Shown here: one piece after another, positions 55,401 to 64,000 of the stretch | Layout: every line of letters starts with the position of its first letter | Numbering within the stretch: the first letter of the stretch is position 1 | Origin: Leptolyngbya sp. PCC 7375 | GTDB lineage: Bacteria; Cyanobacteriota; Cyanobacteriia; Phormidesmidales; Phormidesmidaceae | DNA length: 64,000 bases | Assembly (NCBI RefSeq): GCF_000316115.1 | Contig: NZ_JH993795.1 | Span: 191,555-255,554, forward strand | Reading direction: 5' to 3' | The notes under the pieces: generated by a model | Databases searched by the model: none | What the model was told of the DNA's origin: nothing | The model's input: only the letters and a program-made list of their open reading frames with translations | Program-made: the position numbers and the translations under genes

Positions 55401-58400
55401 ATTCATAAACGGTGGCATTGCCGAACTGGTCTTCGACGGTTTCGACAAAGTTATCGGGGTCGTGAATCAGTTCAACTTCGTTGCCGCCGAAGTCAAATAG
55501 CTTCACTAGCCGACCATCCTGGTATTCACTACGAATGCCATTACGTCCTAGCGGATCTATCACATCCTCCAGGAAATGAGGCGTATCTTCATCGTAATCG
55601 AATCGAGTAGTATTGCCTTCGCGATCCGTCACCGCCACCAAATCACCCAGGGCATCATACTCATAGGTAATCCGATTGCCTTCAGGGTCAATTACTGCTG
55701 TGATCCGTCCCTGCGGATCGCGCTCAAAGGTGACCTGTTTACCCGTGGAGCTAAACACGCCTCCTTCGGTATAAGTCAGAGTATTGCCATTACGGTCCGT
55801 GACTTTCTCTAGATCTCCGGTATCACCATCAATGGTGTATTTGATGCCATCCTTGGTTGTCAGTGTGTAGTTTCCGCTGCCAAAGAGTTCTGATGCTGGG
55901 TTATAAGGCAATCCGCCAACAAATGAGGAATAAGTGCCGTCACTATTGCGAACAATATCAAAATCATCCACTGTCAGGACGCTGGTGTTGTCGCCATCGG
56001 CAGCGACAAAGCGGGGCTGATATTTCTCGATAAAGATTAGTGGGTCGGGTTTGGGTTGGAAGATAAATGCTTCCCGTTCCCCATTTGGCAGGGACACATA
56101 CACCTTAGCCCCATCAAAGAACGGATTATAGAGCCCTGACTCTTGCAGTTCCGACCGGTCCACATTGGTTGTCAGGTCTGTATCCCGCAGATCCATCCTC
56201 CAGCCGTAACCAAAGTCATCAGTCACGTTGGCATTCAACGTGTCATAGGTGCGAGACACCACAATCGGGATGCCCGTCAACGGAATCGACAGATCCACAA
56301 AGGAGAGAGTGTAGTTACCCACCTTCAGATCCCCTTCCACATCCACCAGTGTGGACGTCGAGGCCGTATTACCCCCAGTATCCACCGCAGAGAGTTCCAG
56401 GATGTAACTATCATTGCGCAACAGGGTACCGTCAAAACGGCCCAGCACAGCTTCTGTAATCTCGCTGGTGCCTTCAGCCAGCACCGTGGTGGGGCCACCC
56501 GCAAAGGGAGTGACGGTGAGAGTATAGCTCGTCAAGTTGTCGTCAGTGACCGTGCCCACCACATCCACAAAGGACGTAATCGAGTCGCCGTAGTCTGGCG
56601 TCAGAATTTTCACCTCCGGAGCATCGGTATCGCTAGCGTCAATCACCGCTAGGGAGAAGTCCGTGCTAGCCGCATTTCCGGACGTATCTAAGGCCGTGGC
56701 CACCAGAGCGACAGACCCGATAGCCTCAAAGCTGAGACGAGCGCTGCCATTGCTGTCGAGGACAACCGGAGTACCATCTACCGTTAGGCCAATGGACTCT
56801 ACTGCCACATCATCAGTAGCCCGCACTTGCACCGTCACCGACTCGTCAATATCGACCGGATTGTTGCTAGCCTCCACAATCACCTGGGGTGCTGTGGTAT
56901 CCGCAACCACGCTCAGGTTGTAGCCAAAAGTAAAGTTACCCCCCCGACCATCTTCCACCAGCAGGTCAATCCGGGCTGTGCCCACATCGTCAGCAGTGGG
57001 TGTCCAGCGTAGACGACCTAGTTCGTCAATCGTCATCTCCCCAGGACCATTCACCAGGGTGTAGGTCACCGCATCCCCATCCGGGTCGGTCACATTCAGG
57101 TCAAAGGTATAGGTATCACCAATTAGCACCGTGGTGTCAGGGATGTTGTTCAAGACAGGGGCCAGATTACGCTCACGGACGGTGACATTAAAGGTTTGAG
57201 ATGCCCCCAAATCAAGCGGGTCAAAGGCCGCTACCTTGATCACATGGGAGCCCAGCTGTGACCCTGTGGGGGTCCATGTCAGCGCTCCCGTGGTTCCATC
57301 CACTCGCATTCCTGCTGGTCCTTCCAACAGCTCGTAACGGAGAGTCAGATTTTCCGGGTCGGTGGCCTCTAGCTGATAGGTATAGGTCTGGTTGGCCGTT
57401 GCCCCAAAGCCAGGCATAGAGGTGAACTTCGGCGGCTGGTTAGGAACATCACTGGCGACATCGAGGGTATAGGTCTGCTCGGCAAAGCCACCCCGACCAT
57501 CGGCCACGCTCACCGTAACCGTCTGGGTACCCAACTGGACAGCGGTAGGTGTCCATTCAATCAGTCCGGTATTCTCATTAATGGTCATACCATCGGGGGC
57601 AACGGCAAGGCTATAGGTCAGAGCATCGCCGTTGGGGTCGTTGGCCTCAATGGCATAGGTATAGGACGTATCGTTAAAGGCCAGGGTGGGTGGGGCAGAG
57701 GTGACCGTGGGGGGCGTATTGGTGGAGCTGACATTGATACCAAAGCCCTGGCGGAAAGCGGCTCCCTGGGCATCGATGGCTTCGATAATTACCTCATGGA
57801 AGCCAAACTGATCGGTGGTGGGTGTCCAGCTTACTCGCCCGGTAGTTTCATTAAGGGTTAATCCTTCCGGACCGGAGACCAGTGCCCACACGATAGGATC
57901 ATTATCAGGGTCGCTGGCTTCAGGTTCGTAGAGATACTGGTCACCGATGGTGGCAACAAAGCTTGGGGTGGACGTAATTTCCGGTGGATTGTTGACGATT
58001 GTCTGCTGACCCACCGTCAGGGTGTAGGTAGCCTGTACCCCCGCACCGCGACCGTCCTCTACCTGGACAGTGAAGCTGTAGTCGCCCAGCTGTACTTTAT
58101 CGGCAGGCCACTTCACCAGGCCATTCGGGTCGATAGTCATATCGTCAGGATGTTCGATCAGGCGGTAGGTGAGGGGATCGTTGTCAGGATCTTCTGCCTC
58201 GATCTGGAACAGGTAATCTTGCCCCAGACCAATTTGGTCACGGGGTGCATTGGTAATAATCGGTGGTCGATTTTCTACCGTTGCAGCGAGTACTGGCAGA
58301 GTAAAGGACTGGGTATCGAACCCGCCCTGGCTATCGTCTACTCGGACGCGAATAAAGTTGTCGCCCACATCGCTATCGGTGGGAGTCCACGAGAGTAGAC

Positions 58401-59411
58401 CCGAGGTTTTGTCAATGGTGACACCATTAGGGTGAGCCAGCAGGCTATAAGTCAGAGTGTCACCATCAGCATCTGTGGCATCTACATCGTAGTTGTAGGA
58501 GGTATTGGCGATGGTGGGACCAAATGGTCGGGAGGTAATGATTGGGGCAGTGTTGTTGCCGACAGTTACCTGGAAGGCTTGCAAGCCAACACCACCGTTG
58601 CCATCTTGCACCCGCAGAATCACATCGTGATCACCGAGTTGATTAATAGTGGGGTTCCACACAACGATGCCACTGGCAGAGTCCACGGCCATTCCTTCAG
58701 GAGCCAGGGAGAGATCGTAGGTGAGCATGTCACCGTCAGCATCTTGGGCCTCAGCGTCATAGCGGAAGGTCTGATTTGTTGAGGCGATTTCTGGCGGTGT
58801 GCTGGTGAATTCGGGTTCACGATTAACGGGTGGTTCAGGTGGTTCTCCAGATTGAGAACCGACATGGTAGAAGTTGTTTTCCTCATCACACTCGTTAACG
58901 AAGCCTCGACCAGTGCCATCATCATCCGCAACAACCCAAATATTCTCTAACGTCACCGTTCCAGCAGGTACTGTTAGATTAACATCTTCAAAGGCTCCAA
59001 TATCCAAGCGAGTATTGGTTTGGGTTGTCCCCAGCAGTTCACCGCCTTCATTGGGATCACCGTTGTAGAAGGCGACATTGACACCTGCCCCAACCACCTG
59101 CGCGCCACCGTTGCCAATGCGGGCAGTAATGGTAGTGTCACTATCAGCGTTTTCTAACCGCAGGTAGGACGCAACTAGGTCGGGAGCAGCCAGAGCATTG
59201 CCTTCGCCTTCAGGAAACGCGTTGAGGCGGAAGGTGTTGTGAGTCTGCCAGCTATTCTCAGGATTTTTTGGGATAGTACCGTCGTCATTGACGTTGTTGA
59301 TAGAATAGGCGTGCTGGTTCCAAATCTGGCGAGTGGAGACCCAGGTGTCGTTGCGATCTCCAATCACGAAAATACCTCGCTGATTACCAAAAAAGGTGTT
59401 AGCGACAGTTA
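52424..59411 (-). pseudogene. Body of a giant YD/RHS-repeat surface protein
   Basis: About 2330 residues, open from 59411 down to the IS630 end (stop inside the IS at 52321). Order: a VCBS-like piece (ANTFFGNQRGIFVIGDRND), a CARDB-like domain, and seven Ig-like (He_PIG/cadherin-like) repeats with NxxPxITSxP starts and DPDNDPLTY cores. A further Ig-like pair (TAPQVIVEASNNPVDIDES) follows, then over 30 YD/RHS repeats (YDxxGNLxxxTDxxGxxTxYxYD), and the core motif YDPDLGRFLSRDFID with NPFNNVDPSGL near the end. YD-repeat shells enclose and deliver C-terminal toxins or mediate contact. The upstream parts are at 60883-64000 and the toxin-like tip is at 50642. The N-terminus of the whole protein is outside the window. 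Confidence 0.85.
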
Positions 59412-59416
59412 CTATT

Positions 59417-60877
59417 ACTACAGTTGTAGATATTTAATTTTAAGGGGATACTGGTCAATGAACGCCAGCCAGCCTCTGATGCCAATCCTTGTCAGCCCAT
59501 TGAATGAACAAGCTCAAGTGCAAGAGTGGGATTTTGCCTTTGAAGAACTCATGGACCGTATCCGCCCTTACTTTTCAAGGATTGAGGCAGAAGAGAGAGC
59601 CCGCAGCTATGTGCAAGGCTTACTGAGCCCCATCGAGCGAAAAAATGGTTGGCAACTCGCGGAAGAAGCCGGAGACAGTACCCCCTATGGAATTCAGAAT
59701 TTGTTAGGACGCTCAGTCTGGGAAGCCGATGGGGTCAGAGATGAGTTAATCGAGTATGTCCAAGAGCATCTGTTCAGTACCGATGGAGTGGGGGTATTGG
59801 ATGAGACTGGATTTATCAAAAAAGGAAAGCAGTCGGTAGGAGTCCAACGCCAATATAGTGGGACGGTCGGGAAAGTCGAAAATTGTCAAATCGGGGTGTT
59901 TTTGAGCTATGTGAGTGACCAAGGTCATACCTTTCTTGACCGAGCATTATATTTACCGGAAAGCTGGACCCAAGATCCAGACCGATGTCGTCGGGCCGGA
60001 GTACCAGACGACATCGAGTTTGCCACCAAACCGGCCTTGGCTCAGCAAATGGTCGCGCGAACAACGGACTTGGGAATGTGCTTTGCGTGGATCACGGGCG
60101 ATGCCGTTTATGGGAATAACCCAGGGTTACGCCAGGCCTTGGAAGCCCAAGTGCAAGCCTATGTTTTGGGGATTGCGTGCAATGAATCGGTCGTCATTGG
60201 AACGACCTCGTTACCGGCCAGTGAGGCGATGGCCTACCTGAGAGTGACCGATTGGCACCGACTGAGTGCCGGCAATGGTACGAAAGGACCTCGGACGTAT
60301 GATTGGGCGGTACTCACTTTGAGTGCCCCCTCCCCGGACGGCTGGGCCCATCGGCTGTTATTCAGACGCAGTCTGAAAGACCCCAACGAGATCGCCTATT
60401 ATCGAGTGTTTTCCCCCACAGAGTGTACGTTATCAGACATGGTTCGGGTGGCCGGTTGTCGGTGGACGATTGAGGAATGCTTTGAGACGGCTAAAGGGGA
60501 GGTGGGCTTGGACCAGTATGAAGTTCGCTCTTGGACCGGCTGGTATCGACATATCACCCTCGCTTGTTTAGCCCATGCCTTTTTGAGTGTGATGCGGACG
60601 CAATCTCTCGCCATCGCCACTGAAAAAGGGGCGCTGAAGTCACACAAATCAGCGGCAAACAGCTCGCTGGCGGTCTTCATGCACCAACGGGGGCTTTGAT
60701 TCCACTAACATTGCCTGAAATTCGACGATTATTATGGTCGTTGTTATGGCAATGGTTACCGGATATTGACTTTGTGATTGGATGGTCCAGATGGCGACGG
60801 CAACATCAGGCCACGGCCCTGTTTTGGCATTACAAGAAGAGCATGATAACTAATTCTTCATAACTACAACTGTAGTG
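59417..60877. mobile_element. IS701-type insertion sequence with 5-bp target duplication
   Basis: The 1461-bp element is flanked by CTATT (59412-59416 and 60878-60882). Its ends are ACTACAGTTGTAGATAT and, inward from the right, CACTACAGTTGTAGTTAT. Removing it joins EIVTVANTFFG in frame across the RHS gene. Confidence 0.85.
59458..60699 (+). CDS. IS701-family transposase
   Basis: The protein has 413 residues from ATG 59458, the usual IS701 start; a longer open frame from 59239 is RHS DNA read from the other strand. The DDE core: D in VGVLDETGFIKKGK, D in AWITGDAVYG, and E in RWTIEECFETAKGEVGLDQY. GVQRQYSGTVGKVENCQIGV is typical. The frame is complete, so it may be active. Downstream inside the element a short frame (60700-60870) looks like its usual overrun. 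Confidence 0.93.
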   Translation: MNASQPLMPILVSPLNEQAQVQEWDFAFEELMDRIRPYFSRIEAEERARSYVQGLLSPIERKNGWQLAEEAGDSTPYGIQNLLGRSVWEADGVRDELIEYVQEHLFSTDGVGVLDETGFIKKGKQSVGVQRQYSGTVGKVENCQIGVFLSYVSDQGHTFLDRALYLPESWTQDPDRCRRAGVPDDIEFATKPALAQQMVARTTDLGMCFAWITGDAVYGNNPGLRQALEAQVQAYVLGIACNESVVIGTTSLPASEAMAYLRVTDWHRLSAGNGTKGPRTYDWAVLTLSAPSPDGWAHRLLFRRSLKDPNEIAYYRVFSPTECTLSDMVRVAGCRWTIEECFETAKGEVGLDQYEVRSWTGWYRHITLACLAHAFLSVMRTQSLAIATEKGALKSHKSAANSSLAVFMHQRGL

Positions 60878-60882
60878 CTATT

Positions 60883-61314
60883 TCGGCTTCACCATCGGCG
60901 TCAACATCCACAATCAGCGGATATTCAAGTAACGTTCCTGAGGAATTGGGTAAAGAGTAGATTACAGTGCCATCATTTCCGTCATAAATACGAAGATTTA
61001 GCTCATCGTTATAAACAACTTCGGCTTTCCCATCTCCATCAAAGTCGAAGACAGAAGATCCGGTGGCCGCAGAGCTAGCGTCCCGAGTGGGGCTTGTCCA
61101 TTTAATAGAACCATCAGTTTCTAGAGCAACATATAAATTGCTACCTGCAACACCAATCTCTGGTTCTCCGTCTCCATCGAAATCTGCAATGGTTGGAGGG
61201 CCACCACCATTTGTTGGGAGCTGCACTGACCACTTAACGTCTCCTGTATGCTCTAGTAAAGCTACTTGAGTAGGAACCGTCCTCCCAAAGTAAGTAACGA
61301 CGGCAATTTCAGGA
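60883..61314 (-). pseudogene. FG-GAP/VCBS segment of the giant YD/RHS protein
   Basis: The piece between two insertions. It reads NPEIAVVTYFGRTVPTQVAL, then IADFDGDGEPEIGVAGSN, FDFDGDGKAEVVYNDE and DVDADGEAEIA. These are FG-GAP/VCBS calcium-binding beta-propeller blades. On its right the MITE and on its left the IS701-type element interrupt the frame. Both joins are in phase when these are removed. Confidence 0.85.
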
Positions 61315-61320
61315 TTTGGA

Positions 61321-61493
61321 TGGGTATGACCTCGACACGATGTAGAGTGCTATAACGCTTATCCAGCAAGGGTTTCAGGAAGATTTGAGCGAAGAATAAA
61401 TTTTCTCAGTTTCAGCGTGATGGAGATTGTAAGCTTCTTGTAGGGCTTAGGATTTCTGACTTTTTAATAGACATCTAATTGAGGTCATACCCA
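61321..61493. mobile_element. 173-bp MITE with 13-bp ends and TTTGGA target duplication
   Basis: TGGGTATGACCTC (61321-61333) and GAGGTCATACCCA (61481-61493) are exact inverted ends; GATG matches further in. TTTGGA flanks both sides (61315-61320, 61494-61499). Removing it restores FDDDPNPEIAVV in the RHS gene. It has no coding capacity, so another element must supply the transposase. Confidence 0.92.
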
Positions 61494-61499
61494 TTTGGA

Positions 61500-64000
61500 T
61501 CATCATCAAAGTTACCAACTGCTGAAAATCCGTCTTCCGAAGTAGAGTTCCACAACAAGCTACCATCTGAGCGATAAGCACTATTTCCGGCAACAACTTC
61601 CAGATTATCATCGAGATCTAAGTCGGCAACTACAGAATAACCACGACCATTACCCACGCCTCCAACTTCATCACCACGCCAGAGCAAATTACCTTGACTG
61701 TCAAATGCTAGAAATCCAACAACAATTTCAGGTGTTCCGTCCTGATTTAAATCTGCTAACGCTGGCGCGTTACCGCCACCATTCCCTGGATTGCTTTGCC
61801 ACTTAAAAGTTCCATCATGTTCAAAAGCTATCGGTATTCCACTCTCACTGATCGCTATGATTTCGGGCTTTGTATCATTATCAATATCACCAACGGCTAG
61901 TTCTGCGCCTGGTTCTACTTCATAAGCTGGATTGGTTACAGTCCAAAGCTCACTACCGTCAGCACCGCTAATCGCCCTCAGTTTGCCACTATCAAAGTAG
62001 TTTCCATCTCTAAAAGTACTGAAAATGACATCGGGAATTGCATCGTCGTTTACATCAATAACAACGGGAGTCATCATTACTTGATTAAAGCTTGGTTCGA
62101 CGGTGAACTCTCGCTTGTTCCACTCCACCACAGGGTCAAATTCACCGACAACCTCAGTAATACAGTCTTTACTGCTGAAGGCCAGGTTATTAGTCTCATC
62201 AGTTTCGATAACAGTGTTGCCACTATCGATAAAGGCCCAAATCGGCACCCCCAGGAAGCTCACATTTCCAGCCAGATCAGCCGTGACAGTTTGAGAGGCA
62301 CCAGCCGCTAAAGGAGCAGTAATCGTTGTACTACCCAGGACAGTATCAATATCTTGGTCGTAGGTTTGGTTAGTATTAGTGTCTTCAAAGAAGAGAACAT
62401 CAAAGGGTTGGGTGAGGTCGTTGCTGCCCTGGTTGGTGATTTCAGCCGAAGCAGAGCCCGTTAAGGTTAGGGTTTGACCATTAACAGCAAGGTTGCTAGG
62501 AGTGACTTCGTCAATTGTCAGGTCAATATCTGGGGCATCAACAAACTGAATCGTGAATTCTTGTTCATCAGCTCCGCCACGATCATCCTCAACTCGAACA
62601 GTGACATCAGTGCTGGTGTTGTTAGTCTCAACACTCAATCGCGCAAAATCAATGAAATAGGACTCATTAAATTGTTGACCTGAATCGGTTTCAAAGCCTC
62701 CTTGAATAGAGACATCAAGGATACCGTCAGCGGTAAAAGAGGCTAATTGTTCATCTGACAGTTCGAAGTTGATCAAATCAGTGCCTGTAGTATTTTGGTC
62801 TAAGTCATCAAACGCATTTGTCACTTCAATGCCTTCGATGAAGAGCCGATTATCGAGCCCTCCAGTACCGAATCTATTTCCTCCATCTTCAATACCACCA
62901 ATGGCAATTTCTAAGGTTGCTCTACTTAGAGTTAGACCTACTAAAGGTTCTGACAAATCATGGCTCCACTCAAAGTCATTGTTACCTTCAGGGCGGAAGC
63001 GCTTGTCGAATCTTGCGTCTAAGTCTGTAAATGACAGATCATCGGGTTCTTGATTATTAAATTCGATTTCTGGAACAGGCTGACCAATATTTCCTGATCC
63101 AAAACCAAAGAAATCCTCATCTCCCAAAGTATCGGTAATTATTTGATTCTCAAGAGGTGAAGGGAACCAAGAGATCTCTCCTGTCTCTGGATTAATCTCC
63201 ATGCCCTCTGGTTTTTCCACCAAGGAGTAGGTCAGCGTGTCATCATCAGGATCGATCGCATCTACATCATATTGATATGGTGAAAAATAGGTGCCTGGTA
63301 AAGATACACCTGAAATAGCTAAACCAAAGGGTCCTAAAAGGTCATTATCTTTGATAGTTAGATATTCAGAACCATCTGGAGAGAAGCGAATAATATCAGC
63401 ACCTACGGAGCCAATACCATTTTCAAAGTCAGCTGTATAAATGCGCCCCCTCCGATCAACTGACAGTGGTACTGGAAGCTGATTATTCGGTGCATCAACC
63501 CCAGTGATAACTTCACCTGTGTCAGAATCAAGTCGATAGATATCTCCACCAGCAACCAGTAGTTCTCCATTTTGATTGATTTGAATCCCTTCAGGCCCCA
63601 AACGAAAATCTTCCTCTCGAGTCACACTGGCATCAAAAGAATCAACCAAATCAAAATCTGTATAGTCTTTATTAGCCTGTAAAACGTAAATTATATTGTC
63701 CTTTTGGCTGGCTACATATAGGCGATCTTGATTATCAAGAGTTATACCAGTTAGAGCACCAGCCCCAGGAGGCAAATTAATAGTCTGAACAAATGTGTAA
63801 TCAGAAGCTCGATACTGATTTAGTTTACTGGTACCACCTGTAAATGTCGTTGTGTAGAGATTTCCAAACCGATCAAAAATGATATTCTCATTGAATTCTG
63901 CTACTTCTTTCTTGTAACGAGCATATTCAACGCCATAATCACTAAACTCAACAAAGTAATCATGAGTAGAAGCTACAAGATTACCTCGATCATTAAATGC
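61500..64000 (-). pseudogene. N-terminal side of the giant YD/RHS protein (5' end off window)
   Basis: An open minus-strand frame reads in from the right edge. Order: NHL-like propeller blades (FDRFGNLYTTTF, ITLDNQDRLYVASQKD, VDRRGRIYTADFENG), an Ig-like domain (DDDTLTYSLVEKPEGMEINP) and a lectin-like beta domain. Then come a CARDB domain (DIDLTIDEVTPSNLAVNGQT to VIETDETNNLAFSS) and several FG-GAP blades. The frame reaches the MITE and its stop. Such stacks occur in large secreted cyanobacterial surface proteins. There is no start or signal peptide in the window. The rest of the gene continues at 61314. Confidence 0.82.

Noticed and set aside
53038..58782. Long plus-strand frames opposite the YD/RHS repeats
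   Set aside because: They are shadows caused by the repetitive codon pattern of the minus-strand gene.

Overview
The window looks like part of a large cyanobacterial plasmid. Evidence: a partition operon (parA-parB with parS-like palindromes), an iteron array beside a replication-type gene, an archaeo-eukaryotic primase gene, three Xer-like tyrosine recombinases, an HU protein, and repeated HIP1 octamers (GCGATCGC) typical of cyanobacterial DNA. The gene mix (WD40, TPR and pentapeptide STAND NTPases, DUF6399-type transposase) fits a genus with many large plasmids such as Acaryochloris. That genus assignment is inference and was not searched.

Layout. 1-4.9 kb is the replication module: a primase-polymerase gene running off the left edge (minus), a 0.9 kb array of 24 directly repeated TGTAATC[A/G] units, and a helix-turn-helix initiator-like gene. 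5.0-10.4 kb is a very large P-loop NTPase with a C-terminal PD-(D/E)XK-like nuclease motif, cut near its 3' end by an IS256-family element. 10.8-17.5 kb is the maintenance module: parS-like sites, parA, parB, a tyrosine recombinase, a Cys-rich hypothetical, HU, a short ribbon-helix-helix gene, a lipoprotein and three small unknowns. 17.7-25.3 kb holds two paralogous recombinases. One is cut by an ISKra4-like element, and a Tn554-like tnpA-tnpB-tnpC unit (tnpB decayed) lies between them.

25.3-49.1 kb is an accessory region rich in NLR-like (STAND) genes. It has a WD40 nSTAND gene with a small partner, an NB-ARC/TPR gene with a small partner, a NACHT/pentapeptide gene, and a membrane-anchored pentapeptide gene split by an IS4-type element. 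It also has a group II intron with a reverse transcriptase and a 1339-residue protein that joins a ROK-type kinase domain to a phosphodiester-glycosidase-like domain. 49.4-50.6 kb is non-coding: a HIP1-rich duplication, a 25-bp-stem palindrome and an IS remnant. 50.6-64 kb is a giant minus-strand gene (beta-propeller, CARDB, FG-GAP, Ig-like, YD/RHS repeats, C-terminal toxin-like tip). It is broken by an IS630 element, an IS701-type element and a 173-bp MITE, and removing each insertion restores the frame.

The strongest leads are: (1) two independent two-gene modules in which a small protein with a TGDxN beta motif is encoded directly upstream of a STAND NTPase carrying a similar motif; (2) the ROK/phosphodiester-glycosidase fusion; (3) the IS-split NTPase-nuclease; and (4) the regularly spaced iteron array. 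Conflict or defence roles are inferred from architecture and context only.
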